Assembly: GCA_024449915.1 (NCBI GenBank)
Contig: JAMZAV010004548.1
Span: 1 to 64,000, forward strand
Direction: 5' to 3'
Origin: Sweltsa coloradensis
Lineage: Eukaryota; Arthropoda; Insecta; Plecoptera; Chloroperlidae
DNA: 64,000 nucleotides
The position numbers were made by a program, and so were the translations under genes. Shown here one piece after another: positions 45,203-56,400 of this stretch. Numbering within the stretch: position 1 is the stretch's first letter; each line of letters begins with the position of its first letter. A model generated the notes under the pieces. It saw only the letters and a list, made by a program, of their open reading frames with translations. It searched no databases and had not been told where the DNA came from.

Positions 45203-45370
45203 CTGAGATAACGAGGTTAGTGGATATCAGTGAGCCGGAGCAGATCAGATCGTGGGAGCCGCTCCTTTTCACCTCGTAGACCGCCACAACCCAGGGGAAC
45301 TCGCCGACCAGAGCAGCTGTCCCTCCAGCCACAAGCTGCTGGCCGTGTTTGGTGTTCCGGCGGCCGCAGT
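45203..45370 (-). CDS. Serine protease (S1), exon with start of the catalytic domain
   Basis: The exon runs from acceptor CCTCAG (45,371-45,376) to donor GTAGGC. It encodes CGRRNTKHGQQLVAGGTAAL, then GEFPWVVAVYEV and LICSGSLISTNLVIS. The cysteine near the start would be the interdomain disulphide partner. The LVAGG segment is the new N-terminus after zymogen cleavage (normally R|IVGG), and CSGSLIS precedes the catalytic His exon. Cleavage after Gln rather than Arg or Lys is unusual for trypsin activation; modular serine proteases also depart from that rule. Upstream domains (for example LDLa or sushi repeats) were not found. They would lie at higher coordinates, beyond the LINE array. Confidence 0.85.
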
Positions 45371-45428
45371 CTGAGGACACAACACAGACACAAAGTAAGT
45401 ACAGGCTGTAGATATATTATCCTTGTGT

Positions 45429-45457
45429 CACAACCCAGGGGAACTCGCCGACCAGAG
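45429..45457. repeat. 29-bp copy of exon sequence in the flanking intron
   Basis: These 29 bases, starting CACAACCCAGGGGAACTCGC, are identical to 45,285-45,313 inside the protease exon and have the same orientation. They sit 59 bp outside the exon. No repeat family explains them, so this is a small local duplication. Confidence 0.85.
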
Positions 45458-45543
45458 GATATACCAATCAACAATAATATAGGCGTAAATATAAACATAT
45501 TTCCAACTAGTATTCCAACTCTTATCAATTGTTTAATTCTGCT

Positions 45544-45561
45544 TTGTGTGTGTGTGTGTGT
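45544..45561. repeat. (TG)n tract at the 3' border of LINE copy A
   Basis: An uninterrupted TG repeat of about nine units directly abuts the (TTTA)n tail of the minus-strand LINE that starts at 45,562. Confidence 0.95.
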
Positions 45562-45844
45562 ATTTATTTATTTATTTATTTATAAAGGGGCCGATAGGGG
45601 AGAGATAACGTATTCCAAAAGGATAAGTTTCTCAATAACGATAACCGAAAGAACATAAAGGTGACGGAACATCAAATTGACTTGAAGATATGAGAAACAA
45701 AAGAATAAGAATGAAAGAGGAAGAGCCTGATGGGCTTCTTCCTTTCCGTCAAGATACTAAAAACCAAGGAGCAAACAAACAATAAACAATATTAGGGTTT
45801 GGGAGTGCAAAACCTATCGGTCACTAAATGAAAACAGAAGGTCC

Positions 45845-46339
45845 TTACTGGTTCAGTGCCTGAATAAAGAGGAGCTCCCCATCAAGGATGGAGCAGAGCG
45901 CCTCTCTATCGCACCATTTTGCCTCAAAGCCGTCTATCGTCCCTCGCCCAAGGTGCCAAGCATATTCCTTGAGGAGTCGGGACTTCAGACGGGCCTTGAG
46001 GACAACTTCGTAGGGAGCAGGCACTCTGCCATCCTTGAAATAGCAGACCAGGAGCCTGTAGACCGTGCTCTTGGCCAACACGAGAACGAAATTGGCAAGA
46101 TCGATTTGGGTGACAGAGGATGATTTGTCGGGCCAGAAACCGACATACAAATCCCTCAGAGACAGTCTAGGGCGTCCCAGAATGCCCCTGATGAGGGAGT
46201 CAGCCAATCGCCACATGGGTGTTGCCTGCCGACAGGACACCAGCATGTGCCACGCTGACCCCTCGACCAGGCACCAGGGGCACAGGCGGGAGGCGGCCAA
46301 CCCTGCATGATAAAGGAATATGGGGTCAGCTAGACGGTT
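45845..46339 (-). pseudogene. LINE copy A, ORF2 C-terminus with zinc-binding motif
   Basis: The 151-codon frame starts just after LCPWCLVEGSAWHMLVSCRQ, a C-x2-C-x7-H-x4-C cluster as found at the end of L1/Tx1-type ORF2 proteins. It continues to ALCSILDGELLFIQALNQ before the stop. It belongs to the reverse transcriptase frame at 47,414-48,679 but is cut from it by the Jockey-like insertion. Copy B has the equivalent at 53,379-53,767. Confidence 0.8.
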
Positions 46340-47209
46340 ATAATAATAATTCTTTATTTCATTTTGATCGTGTACATGGTACAGATATGCACTGCTCCGA
46401 AGAGAGTGTGAAATAGTAGATATTCTAATACACAGATATACTTTATATACTTAGATATCTATTCTAGGTAGAGCATACTTAAAATACTTATAATAATTAT
46501 AATTCAGTCTAGAACAAAAGTTAATAACATAAAAGGGTAAGGGTAATCCATTGCTGAAAGCCCCCTATAGCGAGCCGCCAGGCTCATTGGGGGCTTGACC
46601 AATAATTGTAAAATGTGAATTTTAACATGCAATAAAGAACAATACAACAATATAAGTTTAAGTTGACAAAACATTATACTGACAAGCATATTAACATACC
46701 AAGGCATAGTGCAGGGTGCTGACATAATAAAAGGACTGTTTATAAGTTTAGTTTTGTCGGTCATTCTGATTTACAAATTCATCAATAGAATAAAAACACT
46801 TGTCAAGCAGAAATGATTTTACTCTAGCCTTAAAAATTATGTGCCTGCTTGTATTTATGAGTTTGATGTCTGCTGGTAATTTGTTATAGAGGGCTGAGCA
46901 TAGAGCCAATGGTCCTTTGGTAAACTTGGATGTGCTGAAAGAGTCGATATGAATGTTGATTTGCGAGCGTGTGCCATGGTGATGAATTTGTGAATTGCGG
47001 GGAAACCATTCAGGATTATTGTGAACAAAGATTACACAGATTTGAATAAGGATACATGGAAGAGTCAGTATTTTTAGATTTCTAAATAATTCTTTACAGG
47101 ATTTTCTCCTATTGGCTCCAACCATGATTCTGATGGCTCGCTTTTGAATGCGAAAGACACGGATTGCTTGCGATGAGGCGCCCCAGAACATTAGTCCGTA
47201 TGCGTATGA
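46340..47209 (-). mobile_element. Jockey-like LINE fragment nested in LINE copy A
   Basis: The minus-strand frame 46,748-47,227 reads FRIQKRAIRIMVGANRRKSC, then LPADIKLINTSRHIIFKARV, the typical C-terminal part of insect Jockey-type LINEs. A ~400-bp 3' untranslated part and an (ATT)n tail follow at the low end. Copy B shows the empty site (GACGGTTCTTGTCTGAAGC), so both borders are certain within two or three bases. No clear target duplication remains. The element is 5'-truncated to about 870 bp. The open frame to 47,227 runs a few codons into the host LINE. Confidence 0.88.
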
Positions 47210-47413
47210 TTCTTGTTGAAGCGCCACACCACCTCGGAATCGAGTCCCAAGGACGGTGAGCGGGCTAGGCCTTTCCAGTTGACCCGGTCATTGGACCATT
47301 GGCCCTCTGCGGAACCGTCTATGCCAAGCCCCTTGACCATGATGTCAAAAAGGATCGACCGCCTGTTGGAATGCGGAAGCAGAGGGACCCACTTGCGCGG
47401 AGGCGGGCGGCGG

Positions 47414-48679
47414 TTAAAAAAGAGGCGGTGGCCAGGGCTCAGGACCCGGAATCTCCCTGACCCCACGGAAGCGGAGGCTGCAGAAAGCCCGGATCCTGTT
47501 TCCGTTGATTCTCAGGGCTTCGCGAGTGCGACGGGTCAGTTCGTCAAAACCCTGCAAGGAGTCCACCTCCAACCACTCGTCACCGACGAGCATGTCACCC
47601 AACGTCTTACATCCCAGTAAAGACCAGGAAGGGATGAAGGGAGTGGTGGCTGTAGGGATTAGGGAAGTCAGAGTGAGTGGAACGTCACGGAGACCCCAGA
47701 CGGTGGATGGGAAGTTTCTCGGCTTTGGTTGCAGGGAGTACCAAGCCACCAGAACCGTGCGGAGGAACTCGGACGTGCCCCGGGCTGTAGGCTCACCGAT
47801 TTGCGGATGAAACAGTACCTGCCATCCAAGACCCAGATGTCGGAACTTTCCGAGGAAGTGCCGGGTCATGGCGTGACAAGGATGGTCATCCAGGCTGGAC
47901 AGAAATCGGTAGGCAAACAGCATCCGGAACATGGTCACTGGACGCAAGGTGAACCAGTCCGAGTCCTCCCAGGTTGACAGGAGCACACAGGTCTCGTAGA
48001 CGAGTCCAATGCTCCTGCCCGCCCATACAAAGTTGGCTAGTTCCCCCTGCATCCGGTTGACAAGAGCCGGAGGGGGAGGCACGATTTGGAAAGTGTACCA
48101 CAACCTAGGGGCCAGGAACTGGTTTGCAACTAGGACGCGGCCACGAAGCGACATGGCAGACGCCCTAAAACGCCACCTGAGTATTGCTGCAAGGAACTTC
48201 TGCAGCAAATCCTCTAGGCTCCCGGCCACCACGGCAGGGGTGTTTCCCATCACGACGCCAAGAATCTTGGTGCCTTCGCTCGACCAAGCGAAATCGAGTG
48301 GCGTGTCCTGACGGCCAACCCAGCTGCCTGCCCACAGGCCCGTGGACTTAACGGCATTAAGCTGGGCCCCAGACTGTGGCGGAGTAAACGCCGTACACAT
48401 CCTGGAGGCGGTCGAAGTCCGGTCTTCTGCGATGAAGGCAGTGAAGTCATCTGCATATCCGGAGACGACCAGCCTTCTCTCCGGTTGGCCCGGCAGACGG
48501 AAGCCAACCAGTCTCGACCTGCAGAGTCTGAGAAACGGCTCGGCGGCCAGGGAGAAAAGTAGCCCCGACAGCGGACAGCCCTGTCGTATGCCACGACCAA
48601 AAGCAAAGGGTGCCGTCAGGCTACACCCTACTTGCACATGGCACGTGGCACCGGCGTAGAGCGTTCGCAGGGTACTCAC
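47414..48679 (-). CDS. LINE copy A, reverse transcriptase (ORF2 part)
   Basis: The 421-codon open frame contains GRGIRQGCPLSGLLFSLAAE (reverse transcriptase block with the QGCPLS motif) and the catalytic YADD at 48,446-48,457. It continues with KILGVVMGNTPAVV and SLRGRVLVANQFLAPRLWY, which place it in the Tx1/L1 group rather than R1 or Jockey. The palm and thumb regions are complete, while the finger blocks upstream (48,680-49,750) are frame-shifted. The ATG at 48,679 is internal to the real ORF2. The enzyme would prime reverse transcription at a nicked target. The frame shifts after 47,414 and continues to the nested insert at 47,209. Confidence 0.85.
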   Translation of the reverse strand: MSTLRTLYAGATCHVQVGCSLTAPFAFGRGIRQGCPLSGLLFSLAAEPFLRLCRSRLVGFRLPGQPERRLVVSGYADDFTAFIAEDRTSTASRMCTAFTPPQSGAQLNAVKSTGLWAGSWVGRQDTPLDFAWSSEGTKILGVVMGNTPAVVAGSLEDLLQKFLAAILRWRFRASAMSLRGRVLVANQFLAPRLWYTFQIVPPPPALVNRMQGELANFVWAGRSIGLVYETCVLLSTWEDSDWFTLRPVTMFRMLFAYRFLSSLDDHPCHAMTRHFLGKFRHLGLGWQVLFHPQIGEPTARGTSEFLRTVLVAWYSLQPKPRNFPSTVWGLRDVPLTLTSLIPTATTPFIPSWSLLGCKTLGDMLVGDEWLEVDSLQGFDELTRRTREALRINGNRIRAFCSLRFRGVREIPGPEPWPPPLF

Positions 48680-49780
48680 GAACGACTCCCGAACCCATAG
48701 GTACGGAGAAGGTGAAAAGAGATAGTCGTGGTTTGACCCGTCGAACGCTCCCTGTTGATCAGGGACAGAATTGCCAGGGGTAACCTCTGCGTGGCGTTAT
48801 TCTAATGAGTCCCTGTGCAGGTGGAGAATACAAAGATTGTCCTCCCGGGAATGCATACCCCTTGGTCAGGATGGACCAGGAGCCTACTACTTCACCTCAG
48901 GCGCGTGCCAGGGCGCGCAGCCAGGATCTTGTAGTCCACAGTGAGTAGGAGATGGGACGCCAAGTTTCTTGATGTCCATCCTGTCTCCTATTTCGGCAGG
49001 AGAGTCAGGACGGACTTCTGAGCCGACTTTTGGGAGGCTGCCCAATCAGAGAGCACTCCAGCACGTTCCCTGAACGGGTCCGACAGCTCACTCCAGAAGA
49101 ATGAGTAGCAACTCCGAAGTGAGACCGTCTATGCCGGGGGCCTTACCTTTGTTTCGCAAGGAGCCCAGTGCTTCTGTGAGTTCTTGGGGGGAGAAAGGGG
49201 CGATCGGAGACTCTCACGTTTGAAAGACGAGGAGTGTTGGCATAGGACTCGTACAACGGAGATTCCTCCTCGCATGACGACGGGCATGGCACTGTAGACG
49301 GCCATGGGAAATTCAGCCTTGCAGCTGCTGCCAGAGAGACGGACCGTCGACACGATTAGCCCCTCTAAGCGAAAGTTGTTTCAGTGGCTTGAAATGTCGG
49401 TGCCATGTTCACCGCGACAGATTTGGAGCCGCCGGACTATCTACTGCAAGTAGCTGGTCATATCGAGAGTTTGCAATACACTCTCTCGCTATCTGCGCGC
49501 GTACGCCTCGCGGACCTGCTCGTTCGCGCGAGCAAGGTCGGCCTTGGTGTTTCCGCAAGCAGGGATTCGGACACGATTCTGATCGACTCGTCGCTCCAGA
49601 CGGACGAAGTCTCGTCGCTTAGCTGTCTGGCATCGAAACAAATCGTTAAGTCGTGGTCCCAAGCTCCTGCTTGAGAGCGTCCCACAGTGGTGGAGGAAGG
49701 TGTAGAGCTGCGCGAAGGGCCTCAAACGATTTTGGAGAAGGAGCTCGCGCATGCAATCCCCAAAAGCTGGGTCATCAAGG
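48680..49780 (-). pseudogene. LINE copy A, linker and reverse transcriptase N-terminal blocks
   Basis: Only short pieces of the expected frame are readable, such as the segment before YGFGSR near 48,690. The region is collinear with 55,300-56,400 of copy B, which is equally broken. No complete motif survives. Confidence 0.6.
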
Positions 49781-50860
49781 AGGGAGTTATCAAATCGCCA
49801 ATAGGAGAGACAAACTTAGGGAGTTTTTAGAGAGAGGGTTGTGAGCAGGCCAGGTGATCGGAAAACGAAGCTGAAGACTCACCTTCCGCACCGTGGTCGT
49901 GACTTCGGGAGTGGCGTAAGAAAACGATCGATGCGTGAAGCGCTGGATAGGGGCATTAACCGACGAAGGGTGTATCAATGGTTCGACGGGTATGAAACTC
50001 CCGACACAAAATCGGAGAAGTCTGCCGCCATGACCAGTCTCTGAGCAGATTTACTATGCGGGATACCGCTCATTGCCACCCAGACCTGTCGATATTGGGA
50101 TTCAAACGCTGCAGTTGAAATCCCCCCCGACAAGGACTGTGCGTCGCACCAGCCACGCCACGTACATCGCGAATGTGTCGCTCGAGGAGCCCGAACACAT
50201 CTAGAGCCACGTGCTGGTCGGAGGCACATAATGGATATAAACATGGAGCGACCTTTTTGTGGCGGACAATCTCCAAGAGAAGTTCTTTTTTTTGAAGATA
50301 GCCGGGGTTACAGAATGTTGTGAGCACGCCACCAACTTGGACGACTTGCGAAGTCGATCTGTGCACTACACACTTGAATTGGTGGGTTGATCAAGAAGGT
50401 ATATTTGGATATAATAAGGGGAAATGGTGCGAAGGCGTGTTCGTCTCCTTGTAAGAGGACGACGTCGGGAAAATGGCGATCAAGGAACTGGACAGCTGAC
50501 ACCATTTGAAGTCGCTGCGTACGCTTTGGTGTTTATGTGTAAGTATGGTTGTCTCTCCCATGGTGTTGTTGAATTACTCCACTCCATTTGACACGAGGCT
50601 CTCTTGCGAGTTTGACCTGGAGAGCATCTGTGTGAAATCGTAGTCACCAGACAATAATAGAAGTTTTGTGCCTTGCGCAGGGTGCCCTGAAGGCGTTCAA
50701 CCCTGGGCCCCTTATCGCTCGCACTTCCCTTACAGCCGGCTTGACCAACAGCAGGCATCTGTAAAAGTCCCTTATATCCTGGGTGAAGCGATGAGCAATC
50801 TTAAGTGCTGATCGCTGTTTACCCTTAACATCGCAAAAGAACTGCAAGGAATGCATGGTG
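49781..50860 (-). pseudogene. LINE copy A, AP-type endonuclease
   Basis: Pieces in order on the minus strand: VVLLQGDEHAF near 50,440 (the LQET block), NPNIDRSGWQ near 50,080, and YATPEVTTTV near 49,910 followed by FPITWPAHNPL, matching the SDHxP end of the domain. Copy B preserves GDVNCTLNPNIDRSG and RIDRFYATPEVTTT better. Such endonucleases nick the target site. In this copy frameshifts separate all blocks. Confidence 0.7.
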
Positions 50861-50889
50861 ACAGTGTGTTTGTCGCTTCCTCACTGTTA

Positions 50890-51790
50890 AGAAGCTCCAC
50901 GGCGCCAGGGGCATGGACCACCTCGCCAGGGTTGCCCCCCTTCATCCTGCCTTTGTCGCTTCTTCAGCAGGGGACTCACTGCGTGGCTTTCGCTGTCCAG
51001 AGACCGGAGTGAAGCATCTCGTCTTTTGGGGTAAGCAGCGATATTTGGTGTTGAGTAGCTCGCTAGCCCAGTCCATTCCAATGGGAGGGGGACATGCAGG
51101 TCGAAGCTTGGACAGGTCGCCGGGAGTGGATGAGGGCACATCACTGTTTCGGAAGTGGTGGTAACAGCACTCCCACTCGCAACGCTTCCTCCTCTTTCTC
51201 ACTCAGACGTGCGGGGGAGAGCCCCGTCGGCAGGGTGTCGCCTTGTTGACAATAGCAGGCAAGCACGGCAATGTGTCGTACTGCTTGCACGTGAAGCACT
51301 TTATATCGTCAAAAGCTGAGGAACACGCGGTTGCGTTCCCCATCATAGTCTACCAGGATTGGAATCTGTAGATTGATGTTTTAAGCCTTGACGACAAAGA
51401 TCCTTTTTTTTTTATGCCGACGGAAACTGAAGACGTGGCCAACGTCGGCCTCTCTCACACCAACGGTGATGTAAGCCCTCGGGGACACGAGTCGGCCAAG
51501 TCTGGCAAACTCGGCCTCGATGACTTGGTGTGGAATTGGAGGCACTCGCATTGAGAGAACCAGACGCTCTGAGGGAGTTGACCAGTCTGCGAGCCTGCAA
51601 GAACTGGTCCTTGATGTCGATACCTCCGTAATCAAGCATTGAAGCTAGCCACCAGGCACTTACTTTTTAGAGAAGCACACACGGCCCTGTGACATCCTGG
51701 AGGCAAAAAGTAATGTTTTTGCCCCACGATTGATATCAGCTAGGGACCGCATGCTACTGCGAGATGGTTCGTTCTCAATAGAAGGATTAA
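50890..51790 (-). pseudogene. LINE copy A, ORF1 remnant
   Basis: Readable pieces are VSPRAYITVGVREADVGHVF near 51,460 and a cysteine cluster KCFTCKQYDTLPC near 51,290, which may be a degenerate zinc knuckle. A basic and proline-rich part follows to about 50,890. ORF1 of Tx1/L1 elements encodes an RNA-binding chaperone. The assignment rests on position before the endonuclease and on these weak motifs. Confidence 0.55.
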
Positions 51791-52973
51791 CAGTATGGCA
51801 TTGGTCCTTCTTTGGTACATGCTTGAGTTACAGGGAGGGTATGGTCTGCCCGGCCTGATGTCCGTTGACCCGCGCCCGCGACCTCACAGCCTGAGCGCAT
51901 CGGTCGGCTTATTGACGTTCGGGTTCGGGGTCCAGGAGCAACGTATCGGCGTGACCATCGGTAAGGGGGAGGGTTGGCGTCACAGGCAAAACGGTGCTAG
52001 TGCACTGGCTGAACAGCACTTACAGTAATCGTTGACGCAGCTCTCAACAGGGTAGTCGGCTACCTGGTGGAATGTGTCAGATAGCGACCTGTTGAGGCCG
52101 CGTAGAGACTGGGAAGAACAGTTACAGTCTGGTGTGACTGAGTCAAGACAGCGCACCAAGCCTGTTGTTTTACAGGGTTTGTGACTGTCGCCAGAGAAGG
52201 CTGAGGAAGTACACAGATAGTAGATCAGATGGTGCTAGGTCCCCTCTTACAAGGGGCATAGACACCACTGGGTTTTGCCCCCAGTGTTAGCGGCGATTTC
52301 TTGGCCCCTGCCTGCCCCGTTCTTGACAACGTGGGAACAGGGGGCTTCCTAATAAAATTCTTGAGGGCCTGTGCACGGCACCAAAAACCCCAAGTATTTT
52401 GAATTAAAAAGAATTAACCCGACTGGACGAAGGCAAACAACTCAGTGCTACCTGGCCCAGAGGACCAGGCAGCACAGCTGAACAAGAAAGAACGAAAAAT
52501 CAAGGAAATATAAAATTTTCTCAATTGAGAAAAAATTGGCAGAGTCAAAAAAAGGGTTTAAAAGTTAAAAATTCAAAACCAAAACACACACTCGAATGCG
52601 TGGCGAGTTCCACTCTAGTGCAGCAAACACAAAGAAGGACTTCAGGTGACGACTACTAGGAATAGGCCTTCAACTGAAAGAAAAAAAAAACTGGACAATG
52701 CAAAAAATATACAAGTCTAAACCTGTTAAAAATTAAAAATCGGTAATGAAACCCTACACCAAACGAAAGAGGAGAAAAAACTGACAAGATGAACTTGTTA
52801 ATATGAAAGAAATCCGAAGATAACGACACAAAATCGCGAAAACACAATCAAAACAACAAGTGTATGGTTGGAATTGCGGCCACCACAATGCACTGTAATG
52901 CTAAGGTACAATAATAGCACAGAGAGCGGGAAGCGGAACGAAAAAACACGTCTACCTCCGCGACCAAGGACAG
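51791..52973 (-). other. LINE copy A, 5' leader
   Basis: The leader is collinear with 58,450-60,411 of copy B once the insert there is removed. It contains a GGCCCAGAGGACCAGGC phrase and an AT-rich stretch near 52,500-52,850. No open frame is convincing. It is where an internal promoter would be expected. Confidence 0.6.
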
Positions 52974-52986
52974 TGTGGGTGTGTGT
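52974..52986. repeat. (TG)n tract between the two LINEs
   Basis: TGTGGGTGTGTGT lies exactly between the 5' end of copy A and the 3' tail of copy B. No other sequence separates the two elements. Confidence 0.95.
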
Positions 52987-52998
52987 ATTTTATTTAAT

Positions 52999-53029
<31 letters not shown>

Positions 53030-53378
53030 TACTTGTACCGATAGGTGTAGAGACAAACATCTTCCAAAAGGATAGATTTTCTCAAAAACGAGAAACAAAA
53101 AGAACATAAGTTGACGGAACATCAAAAGACTTAATATATAATGAGAAACAAAAGAATATAATTAAAACTAGGAGAGCCTGATGGGATTCCCTTTCCGTCT
53201 AGATTACTAAAAACCAAGGAGAAAAAAACAATTACAATGTTAGGGTCTGGGGGTACAAACCCTATCCCGGTCACTAAGAAACTGATGAAAGGTCACTTTA
53301 CCGGGTCAGTGCCGGACAGAAGAGGAAGCTTCCAATCAAGGACGGAGCAGAGCGCCTCTCTATCCACACCACTTTGCG

Positions 53379-53767
53379 TCAAAAGCCGTCTATCGTCCCT
53401 CGCCCAAGGTGCCAAGCATACTCCTTGAGGAGTTCGGGACTCAGACGGGCTTTGAGGACCACTTCGTAGGGAGACGGCAACCCTGCAGTCCTTGAAGAAG
53501 CAGACTCAGTCTGCCTGTAGATTGTTGCTCTTGGCCAACACGAGACAAAGTTGGCCAGTATCGATTTGAACAAATAGTGAGGTGTTGTCTGGCCAGAACC
53601 CGACATACAAATCTCGAGAGACAACCTAGGGCGTCCCAGAATGCTTCTTTATGAGGGATCGGCCAACTCGCCAATGGGATTCGCCTGCCGGACAGGACCC
53701 CACCATGTGCCACGCCGACCCCATCCACCAGGCACCAAGGGCACACACCCAGGCGGGAGGCGACCAA
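53379..53767 (-). pseudogene. LINE copy B, ORF2 C-terminus
   Basis: The minus-strand sequence reads VCPWCLVDG, then in another frame EVVLKARLSPELLKEYAWHL and GRGTIDGF, matching the end of copy A's ORF2. Here it is continuous with the upstream part because no Jockey-like element is inserted. Confidence 0.75.
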
Positions 53768-53799
53768 ACCCGCATGAAAACTAGGAAAAATGGGTCGGG

Positions 53800-55300
53800 C
53801 TAGACGGTTCTTGTCTGAAGCGCCACACCACCTCGGAATCTAGTCTCAAGGATGGCGGGCGGGCTAGGCCTTTCCAGTTGGATGCGTGTCAATGGGACCA
53901 TTAACCTCTGCGGAACCGTCTATGCGAGCCCCTTCCACCATGATATCAAGCAGGATGGTCCGCCTGTTGGTCACGGGAATTAGAGGGACCCACATGCCAG
54001 ACGGAGCGGGCACGGTAGAAGAGCGATGGTGGCCAGGGTTCAGGACCCGGAATCTCCTTGACCCCACGAAAGCGGAGGTCACAAAAAAAGCCCGGATCCG
54101 TTCCCGTTGATCCTCCAGGGCTTCGCGTGACGACAGGCAGATTGTCGAAGCCCTCTAGTGAGTCCACGTCTACACACTCATCACCGACGAGTAGGTCCCG
54201 AAAGTCCCAAATCCCAGTGCCAGTACCAGGATGGAATAAACGGGGTGGTCGCTGTAGGCGATCCGTGAGGGTCAGCGTGAGGAGGGAGTCACGGCAGGCC
54301 CCAGACATAGAGGGGAAGTTTCTGGCTTAGGTTGCAGGGAGAACCAGCAACCAGAACCGTGCGGAGGAACCTCGCGACGTGCCCGGGCTGCAGGCCCACC
54401 GATAAGGGGTGAAACAAGACTTGCCACCCAAGACCAAGACGTCGGTACTTTCCGAGGGAAGTGGCGGGATCATGGCGTGACAAGGATGGTCGCTCAAAGT
54501 TGGTCAAAAATCACGGTGAGGCAAACAAAACACCCGGAACATGGCCACCTTGGAGGGAAGGTGAACAAGTCCAAAGTCCTCCCAGAGGGACAGGAGCGCA
54601 GAGGTTCTCGTAAACGAGTCCACGTGCCTCCTGCCCGCCCATACGAACGTTTGCAGTTCTCCCTGCATCCGGTTGACAGAGAGCCGGAGGGGGAGGTACC
54701 AATCTGGAACGTGTACCACAGCCGTTGCGAAGCTAGGAACTGGTTGGCAACCAGGACGCGGCCACGAAGCGACATGGCCGACGCCCTGTAAAACGCCACC
54801 TGGAGGATGCCGCGCGGAACTAACGAGAGTTCCTCCAGGGCGCCCAGCCACTACAGCTGGCGTGTTCCCCAGAACAACACCCAGGATTTTAGCACCTTCG
54901 GCTAGACCAAGCGAAGTCAAGAGGGGTGTCCATACGTCCTGTCCAAACGACCGACACAGGCCTGTCGATTTCTCGGCATTGAGCTGCGCTCCGGAGTGTT
55001 GCGGATAAGACGTCGTACCACTTCTCGGAGACGGACGAAGTCTCCGTCGTCGGCAATAAAAGCCGAGGAAGTCATCGGTCGGAGCCAGAAATAAGAGCCT
55101 TGTCGTTCAGGTTGACCGGGGAGAACAAATCCCTGGAGACTCGACTGCAAAGTCTGCGGAACTGTCGGCAGCCAGAGAGAAGAGTAGCCGACAGCGGGAC
55201 AACCCTGCCTTATACCACGCCAAAAGCAAAGGGTGCCGTGAGGCAACACCCTACACGCACATGGCACATGGCGCCGGCGTAGAGCGTTAGCAGGGTACTC
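53800..55300 (-). pseudogene. LINE copy B, reverse transcriptase
   Basis: Pieces such as FWRGIRQGCP near 55,210, AEGAKILGVVLGNTPAVVAG near 54,890 and SLRGRVLVANQFLAS near 54,760 match copy A in order but lie in different frames. The YADD box is lost. Confidence 0.78.
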
Positions 55301-56400
55301 ACGAACGACTCTCCGAACCCATAGGTACGGAGAAGGTGAAAGAGATAGTCGTGGTTGACCCTGTCGAACGCTCCCGGTTGAGTACGGGACAGAATGGCTC
55401 AGGGGTACTCCCTCCGGCGTTGGGTATTTAAGACGTCCTGTGCAGGTGGTTAGACTATCAACAGATTGTCTCTCCAGGGAAATGCATTACCCCTGGTCAG
55501 AGGACCAGGGAGCCTCACTACATTCACTCAGGCGCGTTGCCAGGGCGCGGGCAAAGGATCTTGTAGTCCACAGTGAGTAGGAGATGGGGACGCCCGTTCT
55601 TGATGTCCATCCTGTCTCCTGATTTGCGGCAGGATGAGTCAGGACGGACTTCTGACCGACTTTTGGAGGCTGCCATACTCCAGAGAGCCATCCAGCACTT
55701 CCCTGACGGTCCGACAGCTCACTCCAGAAGAATGAGTAGAATCCGAAGTGAGACCGTCTATGCAGGGGCCTTACCTTTGTTCAAGGAGCCCAGTGCTCTT
55801 GAGTTCTTGGGGGAGGAACGGCGATCCGGAGACTCTCCACGTTGAAGGACGTGAGAGTGTGGCAAGGACTTGTACAACGGACACCAGATCTCCTCGATGA
55901 CCGACGGGCATGGCACTGTAGACGGCATGAAATGCCGCCTTGCAGCTGTGCAGAGAGACGGACCGTCGACACGATTCGCCCCTCTAAGGAAGTTGTTTCA
56001 GTGGCTGAAATGTCGGGCCATGTCCCGCGCCAGATTTTGGAGCCGACGACTATCTACTGCAAGTAGCTGTCATATCGAGAGTTTGCACACTCTCTCGCTT
56101 CTTGCGCGGACGCCTTCGCGGACCTGCTCGGTCGCGCGAGCAAGGTCGGCCGTGGTGTTTCCCGCACAGCAGGGATCGGACACGATGCGATCGACTCGTC
56201 GCTTCCAGGACGGACGAAAGTCTCGTCGCTTAGCTGTTGCCGCAGTCGAAACAAATCGTATAGTCGTGGTCCCGAATCTCCTGCTTGAGAGCGTCCCACC
56301 AGTGGTGGAGGGAGGTGTAGAGCGTGGAGACGGGCACTAAAACGAGAGAAGGAGCTCGCGCTGCAATTCCCCAAAGCTCGGGTCATCAAGGAGGGCGTTA

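Larger units (their letters stand above)
45562..52973 (-). mobile_element. Tx1/L1-like LINE, copy A (full length, with nested insertion)
   Basis: On the minus strand the element starts at 52,973 (CTGTCCTTGGTCG) and ends at 45,562 in an (AAAT)n tail. Its parts in order are a ~1.2-kb leader, ORF1, an AP-type endonuclease, reverse transcriptase and a C-terminal CCHC-like zinc motif, followed by a ~280-bp 3' region. Without the Jockey-like insert (46,340-47,209) it is about 6.5 kb. Copy B at 52,987-60,411 is collinear throughout, which fixes both ends. (TG)n tracts lie at both borders. The reverse transcriptase frame is largely open; the endonuclease and ORF1 are broken. Confidence 0.88.

Noticed and set aside
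45217..45658. ORFs on both strands across the protease exon
   Set aside because: They are shadows of the real exon at 45,203-45,370, extended by its 29-bp duplicate.
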